This document shows, piece by piece, positions 36,299 through 48,910 of a stretch of 64,000 bases of DNA (the stretch's first letter is position 1; every line of letters starts with the position of its first letter). The translations under genes were made by a program, and so were the position numbers. The DNA comes from Cyanobium gracile PCC 6307 (GTDB lineage: Bacteria > Cyanobacteriota > Cyanobacteriia > PCC-6307 > Cyanobiaceae), in the NCBI RefSeq assembly GCF_000316515.1, contig NC_019675.1, forward strand, positions 2,133,964 through 2,197,963. The letters are read 5' to 3'. The notes under the pieces are model-generated. The model made no database searches. It had not been told where the DNA came from and saw only the letters and a program-made list of their open reading frames with translations.

Positions 36299-36633
36299 TC
36301 AGCCGGGCAGCCAGCCCCGGCTGGCCCGGCCGTCCGCGGTGGAGGCCTCCACCCGCAGCCAGCGGCGGCCGCCGGGCTCGAGCCATTCCCGCAGCACCCG
36401 CAGTGGGGCGCCAGTTTCGAGGCGCACCAGCACCGGTGCCTGGCAGCGGGGGGCGCAGTGAAGACCATGGCTGCCGCTGCTGATCAGGGGCTCAGCCTGG
36501 CGCTCCCGCCGCCGCACCTCCGGCAGTCGCCGCTCGCCGCCGCCGGCGGGCAGGGCGGCGGGGGCCATCAGGGCGAAGCCCAGAAGGGCGGCCCAGCGCC
36601 AGGCCGGCAGAGGCATCGCAGGGCGCGGCCGCA

Positions 36634-36634
<1 letters not shown>
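36299..36634 (-). CDS. Exported SH3-like domain protein
   Basis: A 111-residue protein with an N-terminal hydrophobic signal (LPAWRWAALLGFALMAPAALPAGG) and a C-terminal half resembling a bacterial SH3 module (VLVRLETGAPLRVLREWLEP, RWLRVEASTADGRASRGWL, split). Two Cys (LHCAPRC) may form a disulfide in the periplasm. Its ATG forms TGATG with the gyrB stop, so it is coupled to gyrB, a chance or conserved picocyanobacterial arrangement. Function unknown. Confidence 0.6.
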
Positions 36635-38592
<1,958 letters not shown>

Positions 38593-38659
38593 TCAGAAAA
38601 GGGCTCCCCAGGGGGCTGACAAGGACGGCGGATCCCAGGGGCGATGGGGCGGCGATGGG

Positions 38660-38687
38660 GCGCAGCGACGCTCGAAGGACGCTGCGC
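38660..38687 (-). promoter_or_regulatory. Hairpin in the gyrB leader
   Basis: Perfect eight-base arms GCGCAGCG / CGCTGCGC around a 12-base loop, 68-95 bases upstream of the gyrB ATG. On the minus strand a TAGATT hexamer (38,700-38,695) just before it could be the -10 element, which would put the hairpin at the start of the transcript. An 11-base tandem duplication (GCGATGGGGCG twice, 38,641-38,662) adjoins it. The rest of this 226-base gap holds nothing recognised. Confidence 0.4.
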
Positions 38688-38818
38688 AAAGGTCAATCTA
38701 CCACCGCCGTCCCGCAGGGCCCCAGAGGCGCCTCTGAGCACCGATTCGGGCCGGGGGTGCAACCGCCCTCCGAGCCCGCCTCCGGCAGGATGGCCCGATC
38801 CCCCCGCCCAGGCCACCC

Positions 38819-39754
38819 GTGGCGCCCCCCTCCGGAGCCGACAGGCCCCTGGTGATCGCCCTGCTGGGCCCGACAGCGAGCGGCAAGACCGCCCTGGCGA
38901 TCGAGCTGGCCGAAGCCCTCGATCTGGCCGTGCTCTCGGTGGATTCCCGCCAGATGTACCGCCACATGGACGTGGGCACGGCCAAGCCCAGCCCCGAGCA
39001 GCGGGCCCGGGTGCGCCACGAGCTGCTGGATCTGAGCGACCCCGACCGGCCCCTCACCCTTCAGGAGTTCACGGCCCTGGCCAGCGCCGCCATCGAAGCG
39101 GAGCATCGCCGCCGCGGCGTGGCCCTGCTGGTGGGGGGCAGCGGGCTCTACCTCAAGGCCCTGCTGGCGGGCCTGCGGCCGCCGGCGGTGCCGCCCCAGC
39201 CCGCCCTGAGGGCCCAGTTCGCCGCCCTGGGCCAGCCGTTCTGCCACCAGGTGCTGCGCCAGGCGGATCCGGCGGCCGCCGGTCGCATCGCCGCGGCGGA
39301 TGCGGTGCGCACCAGCCGGGCCCTGGAGGTGCTCTATGCCACCGGGCGGCCCCTGTCGGCCCAGCAGGGCCAGTCCCCTCCCCCCTGGCGGGTGCTGGAG
39401 CTGGGCCTGGATCCGGCCGATCTGCCCCAGCGCATCCACCGCCGCACCGCCGCCCTCTACGCCGGCGGCCTGGTGGAGGAGACGGCGCACCTGGTCGAGC
39501 GCTTCGGGGCCGACTGCCCTCTGCTGGAGACGATCGGTTACGGCGAGGCGGCCCGGCTGCTGCGGGGGGAACTGGAGCCTGAGGCCGCCGTCGCCCTGAC
39601 GGAGCGGCGCACCCGGCAGTACGCCAAGCGGCAGCGCACCTGGTTCCGGCGCCAGCACCAGCCCCTCTGGCTGACGGACGGCGTCGCGGGCCCGGCCTCG
39701 GAGGCGGATGTGCTTCAGCGTGCTCTGGGGGCGACCGCGGGCGGTTTAAGGTGA
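38819..39754 (+). CDS. miaA: tRNA dimethylallyltransferase MiaA
   Basis: Adds the isopentenyl group to A37 of UNN-decoding tRNAs. The 311-residue protein begins with GTG and has the P-loop [13 protein letters not shown] (about 16-28), [16 protein letters not shown] (substrate Asp and tRNA contact), [14 protein letters not shown] and the C-terminal [17 protein letters not shown]. It runs directly into infC; their junction contains a hairpin. Confidence 0.96.
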   Translation: MAPPSGADRPLVIALLGPTASGKTALAIELAEALDLAVLSVDSRQMYRHMDVGTAKPSPEQRARVRHELLDLSDPDRPLTLQEFTALASAAIEAEHRRRGVALLVGGSGLYLKALLAGLRPPAVPPQPALRAQFAALGQPFCHQVLRQADPAAAGRIAAADAVRTSRALEVLYATGRPLSAQQGQSPPPWRVLELGLDPADLPQRIHRRTAALYAGGLVEETAHLVERFGADCPLLETIGYGEAARLLRGELEPEAAVALTERRTRQYAKRQRTWFRRQHQPLWLTDGVAGPASEADVLQRALGATAGGLR

Positions 39755-39768
39755 AGGACTAACCGCCC
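39739..39768 (+). promoter_or_regulatory. Hairpin at the miaA-infC junction
   Basis: Eight-base arms GGGCGGTT / AACCGCCC flank a 14-base loop that contains the miaA stop codon. The structure ends seven bases before the infC ATG and so would cover the ribosome approach region. It lacks a T-run, so it is not a simple terminator. Confidence 0.4.
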
Positions 39769-39774
39769 CTGTGA

Positions 39775-40356
39775 ATGCCTCCCCGTCCCCGTTTTGATCG
39801 CCGTGCTCCCGTGCGGGAGCTGCCCAACATCAACGACCGCATCAGCTACCCCAACCTTCGTGTGGTGGATGCGGACGGCAGTCAACTGGGAGTCATCACC
39901 CGAGAGGCGGCCCTCGATGTCGCCCGCGACCGGGAGCTGGATCTGGTCCTGGTGAGCGAGAAGGCCGATCCGCCGGTCTGCCGGATCATGGATTACGGCA
40001 AATACAAGTTCGAGCAGGAGAAGAAGGCCAAGGAAGCCAAGAAGAAGTCGCACCAGACCGAAGTCAAGGAGGTGAAGATGCGCTATAAGATCGATTCGCA
40101 CGACTATCAGGTGCGCATCGGTCAGGCGGTGCGCTTCCTCAAGTCCGGCGACAAGGTGAAGTGCACGGTGATCTTCCGGGGCCGGGAGATTCAGCACACG
40201 GCGCTGGCCGAACAGCTGCTGTACCGCATGGCCAAGGACCTCGAGGAGAACGCCGAGATCCAGCAGCCCCCCAAGCGGGAGGGCCGCAACATGATCATGT
40301 TCCTGAGCCCGCGCAAGCAGGCGGCCGGCAAGACGGCGGCGGCCGCGGCCGGCTGA
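39775..40356 (+). CDS. infC: Translation initiation factor IF-3
   Basis: Binds the 30S subunit and checks start-codon choice. The 193-residue chain has the N-terminal domain ([22 protein letters not shown], split; [21 protein letters not shown]) and C-terminal domain ([30 protein letters not shown]). A Lys/Ala-rich tail ends it. ATG at 39775 is used, unlike the AUU start of E. coli infC, so the classic start-codon autoregulation cannot apply. Confidence 0.97.
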   Translation: MPPRPRFDRRAPVRELPNINDRISYPNLRVVDADGSQLGVITREAALDVARDRELDLVLVSEKADPPVCRIMDYGKYKFEQEKKAKEAKKKSHQTEVKEVKMRYKIDSHDYQVRIGQAVRFLKSGDKVKCTVIFRGREIQHTALAEQLLYRMAKDLEENAEIQQPPKREGRNMIMFLSPRKQAAGKTAAAAAG

Positions 40357-40399
40357 GACACTCCGCCAGAGCCCCCCTCGGGTTCCCGGCTGAGCCGCC

Positions 40400-41227
40400 T
40401 CAGGCTCCCGCCCGGTGCCTGTCCGGCCCCAGCTGCTGCGCGAACGTCTCCAGCAGCAGCGACCAGCCCGCCTCCGCCGATGCGGGGTGATGGTCGGAGC
40501 GGGCCGCGCACATGAAGCCGTGCCCCCCCTCCAGCACCACCAGCCGGTGCAGCCACCCGGCAGGCGAGTCCGCGGAGCGGGCGGCATTCGCCGCGGCCAG
40601 GGCCGTTTCGATCGCCGCCACGTCGGCGGCCGGGATCAGGAGATCCTCCTTGCCGCAGATGCACAGCAGGGTGCCGCCGATCGTCGGCACCACCTCCAGG
40701 CTGGCCGGGCCACCGCCGGGGCGGCCCGACCTCACGCCGGCCCCGTAGAAATCCACCGTGGCGGCCACGCCAGGGAGGCTGGCCGCCAGCAGGGCCACGT
40801 GGCCGCCGAAGCAGAACCCCACGCACCCCAGACCTGCGGCCGCGGGGGGCAGCTGCTCCTGCAGCCACTCGGCGGCCAGGGCCACATCGGCGAGCAGCTG
40901 ATCGGTGCGGGTGCGCTCCTTGTGGCTGCGCCCAAGGGCCAACTCATCCGGGCCGTAGCCCAGCTCCAGATCGGGGGCGGTGCGGGCGAACAGGGGCACC
41001 GCCAGCGCCGCGTAGCCCGCCGCCGCCAGCCGCTCCGTCACGCCCTGGATCCAGCCATTGAGGCCGAACACCTCCGGCAGCACCAGCACCCCGGCTCGGG
41101 GCGGCCCGTCGGCGGGGCGGGCCCACCAGCAGCGCAGCGGCACCTCATCCGGGCGGCGGGGGTCGATCGACTGCCAGGACGCGACGCAGGCGGAAGGGGA
41201 CAAACCGGCACAGGGCAACCGGCACAT
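40400..41227 (-). CDS. Dienelactone hydrolase family protein
   Basis: An alpha/beta hydrolase of 275 residues. The nucleophile elbow is GFCFGGHVA (Cys as in dienelactone hydrolase), the oxyanion region is LPEVFGLNGWIQ, the acid lies in ICGKEDLLIP and the catalytic His in LEGGHGFMC. Family members cleave dienelactones in aromatic degradation but many have other ester substrates; no degradation genes are nearby. It converges with infC and is divergent from the GntR gene. Confidence 0.85.
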   Translation of the reverse strand: MCRLPCAGLSPSACVASWQSIDPRRPDEVPLRCWWARPADGPPRAGVLVLPEVFGLNGWIQGVTERLAAAGYAALAVPLFARTAPDLELGYGPDELALGRSHKERTRTDQLLADVALAAEWLQEQLPPAAAGLGCVGFCFGGHVALLAASLPGVAATVDFYGAGVRSGRPGGGPASLEVVPTIGGTLLCICGKEDLLIPAADVAAIETALAAANAARSADSPAGWLHRLVVLEGGHGFMCAARSDHHPASAEAGWSLLLETFAQQLGPDRHRAGA

Positions 41228-41248
41228 GGTCGTATGCCAACGAGGGAA

Positions 41249-41298
41249 TTGTCACGGGGCCCAAAGCTCCTTAGGGTGGCGGCCAGACCCACCTGGCC
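41249..41298 (+). promoter_or_regulatory. Promoter and operator candidate of the GntR gene
   Basis: TTGTCA (41,249-41,254), a 17-base spacer and TAGGGT (41,272-41,277) make a good sigma-70 type promoter. A perfect inverted repeat GGCCAG-ACCCAC-CTGGCC (41,281-41,298) sits over the predicted start of transcription, as expected of an autorepressor site. The GTG start codon of the regulator follows at 41,307. Confidence 0.5.
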
Positions 41299-41306
41299 AC
41301 TCCGGC

Positions 41307-42296
41307 GTGCGATTCCACATTCAGCAGGAGAGCGACATCCCGGCGTCGACCCAGCTGTACAACCAGATCTGCTTCGCCATCGCCGCCCGGCACTACCCCC
41401 CGGGCCACAGGCTGCCCAGCACGCGCCAGCTGGCCATGCAGACCGGCCTGCACCGCAACACCATCAGCAAGGTCTACCGCCAGCTCGAGACCGACGGCGT
41501 GGTGGAGGCGATGGCCGGCTCGGGGATCTATGTGCGTGACCAGCAGAACCCGCGCGAGATCAAGCCGCCGCCGGGCCTGCGCAGCAAGGCCCTGCCGGAC
41601 ATCGACCGGGAGGTGCGCCAGAGCGTCGACGGCCTGCTCAACGCCGGCTGCACCCTGCAGCAGGCCCGGGAGCTGCTCACCCGCGAGATCGACTGGCGGC
41701 TGCGCTGCGGCGCCCGGGTGCTGGTCAGCACCTCCCGGGAGGACATCGGCGCCTCGATCCTGATCGCCGAGGAGCTCAAGCCCAGCCTGGAGGTGCCCGT
41801 CGAGGTGGTGCCGATCGAGGAGCTGGAGTCGGTGCTGGAGACCTCCAGCAAGGGCACGGTGGTCACCAGCCGCTACTTCCTCCAGGAGGTGGAGCAGATC
41901 GCCAAGGTGCACGGCGTGCGGGCGGTGCCGGTGGATCTCAACGACTTCGGCCACGAACTGGGCATGCTCAAGGAGCTGCGCCCCGGCAGCTGCGTGGGCC
42001 TGGTGAGCATCAGTCCGGGGATCCTGCGGGCCGCGGAGGTGATCCTGCACAGCATGCGGGGCAACGAACTGCTGGTGATGACGGCCAATCCCGACACCAG
42101 CAGCCGCCTGCTGGCCCTGCTGCGGGCCTCCAGCCACGTGATCTGCGACAAGCCCAGCCTGCCACTGGTGGAGCAGACCCTGCGCCAGAACCGCGCCCAG
42201 CTGATGCGCCTGCCCATGGTGCACTGTGCGCAGAGCTACCTTGGCAGCGCCACCATTGACCAACTGCGCAAGGAGATCGGCCTCCTGGCGGCCTGA
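41307..42296 (+). CDS. GntR-family transcriptional regulator with long effector domain
   Basis: A 329-residue protein starting with GTG (VRFHIQQESDIPASTQLYNQI). Residues 10-75 are a GntR winged helix (HRLPSTRQLAMQTGLHRNTISKVYRQLE, split; VVEAMAGSGIYV). The remaining 250 residues have an alternating alpha/beta layout (RVLVSTSREDIGASILIAEEL, CVGLVSISPGILRAAE) that resembles a periplasmic-binding or UTRA-like effector fold but matches no family I can name. It lies 12 bases before cysE on the same strand, so control of cysteine synthesis is a reasonable guess. Confidence 0.8.
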   Translation: MRFHIQQESDIPASTQLYNQICFAIAARHYPPGHRLPSTRQLAMQTGLHRNTISKVYRQLETDGVVEAMAGSGIYVRDQQNPREIKPPPGLRSKALPDIDREVRQSVDGLLNAGCTLQQARELLTREIDWRLRCGARVLVSTSREDIGASILIAEELKPSLEVPVEVVPIEELESVLETSSKGTVVTSRYFLQEVEQIAKVHGVRAVPVDLNDFGHELGMLKELRPGSCVGLVSISPGILRAAEVILHSMRGNELLVMTANPDTSSRLLALLRASSHVICDKPSLPLVEQTLRQNRAQLMRLPMVHCAQSYLGSATIDQLRKEIGLLAA

Positions 42297-42308
42297 CGGC
42301 GGGAATCC

Positions 42309-43058
42309 ATGCTCGATGCACTCCGGGCCGACCTGGCCATCATCCGGCAGAGGGATCCGGCCGCCCGGGGCACCCTGGAGATCCTGCTCTGCTACCCGGG
42401 CTTCCACGCCCTGGAGCTGCACCGTGTCAGCCACCGCCTCTGGCGGATGGGTCTGCCCCTGATCCCCCGTCTGCTGAGCCAGCTGGGCCGCCTGCTCACC
42501 GGCGTGGAGATCCACCCGGGGGCCCGAATCGGCCGCGGGGTGTTCATCGACCACGGCATGGGGGTGGTCATCGGCGAGACCAGCGTCATCGGTGACAACT
42601 GCCTCCTCTACCAGGGGGTGACCCTCGGGGGCACGGGCAAGGAGCTCGGCAAGCGCCACCCCACCCTGATGGACAACGTGGTGGTGGGGGCGGGGGCCAA
42701 GGTGCTCGGGGCGATCACCGTGGGCACCAACACCCGCATCGGCGCCGGCTCGGTTCTGCTGCGCAACGTGGGGGCCGACAGCACCGTGGTGGGCATCCCC
42801 GGCCGGGTGATCCACCAGGCCGGGGCCCGCATCGACCCCCTGGCCCACTCGGCCCTGCCGGATGCGGAGGCGTCCGTGATCCGCAACCTGATGGAGCGGA
42901 TCGACAGCCTGGAGAACGACGTCAACCGGCTTCAGGCCTGCCTGCAGGAGGTGGCCGCCGGCCGGCCCCTGAAGGAGCCCTGCACCGGCACGGCCCAGAA
43001 CCTGCGCGACCGGGAGATCCTCGAGTTCCTGGGTGACAACCCAGAAATCCAAAGCTGA
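42309..43058 (+). CDS. cysE: Serine O-acetyltransferase CysE
   Basis: Makes O-acetylserine, the carbon skeleton for cysteine. The 249-residue chain has the N-terminal helical part ([24 protein letters not shown], split) and a left-handed beta helix with hexapeptide repeats ([24 protein letters not shown], split; [21 protein letters not shown], split). It would provide the substrate for the cysteine-synthase homologue at 8.2 kb. Co-transcribed with the GntR regulator. Confidence 0.95.
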   Translation: MLDALRADLAIIRQRDPAARGTLEILLCYPGFHALELHRVSHRLWRMGLPLIPRLLSQLGRLLTGVEIHPGARIGRGVFIDHGMGVVIGETSVIGDNCLLYQGVTLGGTGKELGKRHPTLMDNVVVGAGAKVLGAITVGTNTRIGAGSVLLRNVGADSTVVGIPGRVIHQAGARIDPLAHSALPDAEASVIRNLMERIDSLENDVNRLQACLQEVAAGRPLKEPCTGTAQNLRDREILEFLGDNPEIQS

Positions 43059-43073
43059 AGCGGCGGAGCGCCT

Positions 43074-43466
43074 TCAGAACACGGCCACTTTGACATCGGT
43101 TTGGGAGAAGTCGTCGCCCTTGAACAACAGGGGCCGATCCAGGGCCATGGCCAGGCCATAGCTGAAGCAATCCCCGAAGTTCAGGCCTGCCCGGTGACGA
43201 CCCTTGCCGTAGTAGTGCCAACCGTGCAAGGCCCAGCGCAGATGGTTCGCATCGAAGGCCAGGGGACGGATCTCAGCTCGGCTCAGCAGCAGTTCCAGGT
43301 CAACCAATCCAGCGTCACCTACCTGGCTGACCATCACCATCTGAACCTCCAGCAGGGTGGGCATGGCAATGGTGCTGTTGCGACTCTCGCCCAAGCAGTG
43401 CAGGAGGGCCGCTGCCTCCGCTTCTGCCTTGAGGATCGCCACCAAAGCAGAGGTGTCCACCACCAT
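43074..43466 (-). CDS. vapC: PIN-domain ribonuclease toxin, VapC-like
   Basis: A 130-residue PIN-domain protein, the RNase toxin of a type II toxin-antitoxin pair. Acidic metal ligands are in VVDTSALVAIL (Asp near residue 4), the central Glu in the TLLEVQMV segment and NFGDCFSYGLAM (Asp near residue 97), the usual spacing. The ATG at 43466 forms TGATG with the antitoxin stop. It lies 16 bases past cysE in convergent orientation. Confidence 0.9.
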   Translation of the reverse strand: MVVDTSALVAILKAEAEAAALLHCLGESRNSTIAMPTLLEVQMVMVSQVGDAGLVDLELLLSRAEIRPLAFDANHLRWALHGWHYYGKGRHRAGLNFGDCFSYGLAMALDRPLLFKGDDFSQTDVKVAVF

Positions 43467-43741
43467 CACACCGGCAACCCCTGATCGTCATAGAGCTCGT
43501 CCTGCAACTCCTTGCTGGTCACGCCCTCCGGCCACTGAATCTGGCGAAATCGCTGCAGCAGTTCCTGAAGCCGGGCATGCCGAGCCGCGACCGCACTGGC
43601 CATCTCTTCCTCCCCTTGATGGCTGCGCTCAAGCTCGGCGCTGAGGGCTTGTCGCACCGCATTGGTCACGGTGGTGGACCGGCGGGCAGCCAGCTCGCGT
43701 GCCATGGCATGCACTTCAGGATCCTTGATGTTCATGCCCAT
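43466..43741 (-). CDS. vapB: VapB-like antitoxin
   Basis: A 91-residue protein with a short N-terminal DNA-binding part of ribbon-helix-helix type (MNIKDPEVHAMARELAARRS, TTVTNAVRQALSAELER) and a flexible acidic C-terminus (SKELQDELYDDQGL) that would wrap the toxin. The same architecture is found in Rv0623/VapB-type antitoxins. Two in-frame ATGs (43741, 43735) are possible starts; the second begins with the conserved MNIKDPE. A palindrome over its promoter is a likely autoregulation site. Confidence 0.88.
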   Translation of the reverse strand: MGMNIKDPEVHAMARELAARRSTTVTNAVRQALSAELERSHQGEEEMASAVAARHARLQELLQRFRQIQWPEGVTSKELQDELYDDQGLPV

Positions 43742-43751
43742 GGGTCCAAAA

Positions 43752-43775
43752 GGTAGAACCTGCTCAGATTCTACC
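43752..43775 (-). promoter_or_regulatory. Palindromic operator of the vapBC unit
   Basis: Perfect inverted repeat GGTAGAA / TTCTACC with a ten-base spacer, ending 11 bases before the vapB ATG. On the minus strand one arm contains TAGAAT, a good -10 hexamer. Ribbon-helix-helix antitoxins repress their own promoters through such sites. Confidence 0.55.
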
Positions 43776-43786
43776 CTTGCCGTTCC

Positions 43787-46621
<2,835 letters not shown>

Positions 46622-46685
46622 GGAGTTGGCCTGTCCGTAGTTTCTTACCCTACCATCGCAAAACCGTGGCCGAGAGCGAAGAATC

Positions 46686-47246
46686 GTGCTGCTGCAAGGG
46701 TTCTCGGCGTCTCCGTCGCCGGGGATCCGTACCCGGGGAGCCCACCGAGCAGGATTCGCAGCTGATGCGCCCCACCCCGGTCCGTTGAGCAGCGCCCCCC
46801 CCAGGCCCGAGGCCCCCTCCCTCGCCCCGATCCGGCTGGTCCGCCACGGCCGGCTGTGCCTGCGCCTGCGCTGGCGGCTGGCGGCCCTGGGCAACCTGCT
46901 CGATGGCCACAGCTTCTGGGCCACCGGCCGCCGGCCCGCCCAGCTGGGGCGGATGCTCGGCGGCAGCCAGGTGGTGGTGAGCGCCTGGCAGGGGGGCACC
47001 CTGGTGGGCTTCGGGCGGGCCACCAGCGATGGGGTGTTCCGCGCCGTGCTCTGGGACGTGGTGGTGGCCGAGGACCAGCAGGGCCGGGGGGTCGGCCGGC
47101 GGATCGTCGAGACGCTGCTGGCCAGCCCGGAGGTGGCGGCGGCCGAGCGGGTCTACCTGATGACCACCACAGGAGAAGGCTTCTACGAGAAGCTGGGCTT
47201 CAGCCGGGTGGACAGCCAGCGGCTGATGCTGAAGACGAGGCTGTAA
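46686..47246 (+). CDS. GNAT-family N-acetyltransferase
   Basis: An acetyl-CoA dependent N-acetyltransferase. The core spans [20 protein letters not shown] (motif D/A region), [21 protein letters not shown] (acetyl-CoA loop QGRGVG) and YEKLGFSRV. The frame opens with GTG at 46686, but the first 33 residues are Pro/Ser-rich and unlike the family; TTG at 46785 is an alternative that gives a better fitting length. Substrate unknown. It ends eight bases before the tRNA-Gly gene on the other strand. Confidence 0.8.
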   Translation: MLLQGFSASPSPGIRTRGAHRAGFAADAPHPGPLSSAPPRPEAPSLAPIRLVRHGRLCLRLRWRLAALGNLLDGHSFWATGRRPAQLGRMLGGSQVVVSAWQGGTLVGFGRATSDGVFRAVLWDVVVAEDQQGRGVGRRIVETLLASPEVAAAERVYLMTTTGEGFYEKLGFSRVDSQRLMLKTRL

Positions 47247-47253
47247 CAGACAA

Positions 47254-47324
47254 GCGGATGAAGAGATTCGAACTCTCGACCCTCTCCTTGGCAAGGAGAT
47301 GCTCTACCACTGAGCTACATCCGC
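47254..47324 (-). tRNA. tRNA-Gly (GCC)
   Basis: Seventy-one bases fold as a cloverleaf: seven-pair acceptor GCGGATG / CATCCGC, D-arm GCTC-AGTGGTA-GAGC, anticodon stem TCTCC / GGAGA with loop TTGCCAA (anticodon GCC) and T-arm GAGAG-TTCGAAT-CTCTT. The 3' CCA is not encoded. Confidence 0.97.
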
Positions 47325-47463
47325 AATTCGGCCCCCGGGCCGGCTCGAAGCATGCCCCATGGGGGGCCCCTCGGTCAAATGGGGACGCCGGGACCGGATC
47401 CGGCGGCCGGGTGAGGACGCCGGCAGCGCCCATAAAGTCGGGCGGTGGCGGTGGCGGCAGCGC

Positions 47464-48852
47464 ATGTGGTGGCGAACTCCCTGGCTGAGACAGCGACGGC
47501 TGCTGCTGGGACTCGCCCTGTTCGACGCCCTGCTGCTGCTGGGGACCTACAACAGCCTGTTTCTGCAGCGGTTCGACCGCTGGGCCGGCATCACCGGCTC
47601 GATCGTGGGCCTGACCCTGCTCTGGGTGGGAACCTCCTACCTGCTGGGGCGCTACTCCAAGCCCGACCAGGGTCAGCGGGATTCCCGGCGGCGACGGCTG
47701 GGCGCCACCGCCGTGGTCGCCCTGCTGGTGCTCACCGTCGTCGTGGTGGTTCTCAACTGGGGGCTGAAGGTCGAGGATCCACGGACGTTCCGGAATTTCG
47801 TCCTTCCCCTGCTGGGGGCCGTCACGCTGGCGTCAGGGACGGCGCAGCTGCTGGTCACCCGGCTGCTGAGCCGCCGCCAGGCCTGGCTGCTGGTGGGGGA
47901 GGAGGCCGAACTCGCGGTGGTGCAACGTGAGCTTGGCCGGGACGGCGGCCCGACCCTGCTGGATCTCCACTACTGCGACTGCCGCGCCCTGGAGCCGACG
48001 TTCGAGACGATCCTGCCGTCGGTGGACGGCATCGCCGTGAGCGAGGCGGCCGAGCTGAACGATGTCCTGCTGCAGAAACTGCTGGCGCGGCGGGAACGGG
48101 GCGCCAGTGTCTGCAGTCTCGTCATCTGGGCCGAGCACCATCTCCAGCGGGTCCCTCCGGAGCTGTTCTCGAGCCGCTGGCTGCTGCAGGCCGACGGCTT
48201 CGAGCTGCAGCCCAGCCGCTGGGGATGGCGGCTCAAACGACTGGGGGACGTCGTCGTCGCCAGCCTGCTGCTGATTCTCACGGCGCCGGTGCTGCTGGCC
48301 GCCGCCCTGGCGATCCGACTCGAGGGCGGGGGAGGCATCCTCTACCGCCAGGTCCGGACAGGACTCTATGGAGAGGCCATCGAGGTCTGGAAACTGAGGA
48401 CCATGTGCGCGGAAGCGGAGACACGGGGTGCCCGCTGGGCCAGCCGCGACGACCCCCGTGTCACGCGGGTGGGGAAGCTGCTGAGACGGCTGCGCATCGA
48501 CGAACTTCCCCAGTTGATTGCCGTGCTCAAGGGTGAGATGAGCCTGATCGGCCCGAGGCCGGAACGGCCCGAGATCGAAGCCACGCTGGAGCAACAGATC
48601 CAGCACTATCGCGTCCGCCACTGGGTGCGCCCCGGACTCAGCGGATGGGCGCAGGTTTGCTATCCCTATGGCGCCAGCATCGAGGACAGCAGGATGAAAC
48701 TCAGCTACGACCTCTATTACCTGCGCAATGCCAGTCTGATGCTGGACACACTGATCCTGATCAAGACGATTCGCCTGCTCGCCAGAGCCAGGGGTGCCCA
48801 GCCGGATGTGCACCCCCGGGCCTCCATGGCCCGGTTCAAGACACTTCCTTGA
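47464..48852 (+). CDS. Polyprenyl-phosphate sugar-1-phosphate transferase (exopolysaccharide initiation)
   Basis: A 462-residue protein of the WbaP/GumD/ExoY-type bacterial sugar transferase family, which starts repeat-unit assembly by putting a sugar-1-phosphate on undecaprenyl phosphate. It has four N-terminal membrane helices, a Rossmann-like linker (about 145-240), one more helix (LGDVVVASLLLILTAPVLL, split) and the C-terminal catalytic domain with KLRTMCAEAE, RLRIDELPQLIAVLKGEMSL, GPRPERPE and WVRPGLSGWAQVCYPYG. An upstream frame extension overlaps the tRNA flank, so ATG 47464 is used. First gene of the polysaccharide island. Confidence 0.93.
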   Translation: MWWRTPWLRQRRLLLGLALFDALLLLGTYNSLFLQRFDRWAGITGSIVGLTLLWVGTSYLLGRYSKPDQGQRDSRRRRLGATAVVALLVLTVVVVVLNWGLKVEDPRTFRNFVLPLLGAVTLASGTAQLLVTRLLSRRQAWLLVGEEAELAVVQRELGRDGGPTLLDLHYCDCRALEPTFETILPSVDGIAVSEAAELNDVLLQKLLARRERGASVCSLVIWAEHHLQRVPPELFSSRWLLQADGFELQPSRWGWRLKRLGDVVVASLLLILTAPVLLAAALAIRLEGGGGILYRQVRTGLYGEAIEVWKLRTMCAEAETRGARWASRDDPRVTRVGKLLRRLRIDELPQLIAVLKGEMSLIGPRPERPEIEATLEQQIQHYRVRHWVRPGLSGWAQVCYPYGASIEDSRMKLSYDLYYLRNASLMLDTLILIKTIRLLARARGAQPDVHPRASMARFKTLP

Positions 48853-48910
48853 GTCTCAGGGGATGGGCGGCCCCTAACCGCGTAGGATCCACAATCCCTG
48901 GTCATGGTCT

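Noticed and set aside
43057-43080. CTGAAG/CTTCAG repeat between cysE and vapC as a terminator
   Set aside because: The inner part of the stem does not pair well and there is no T-run.
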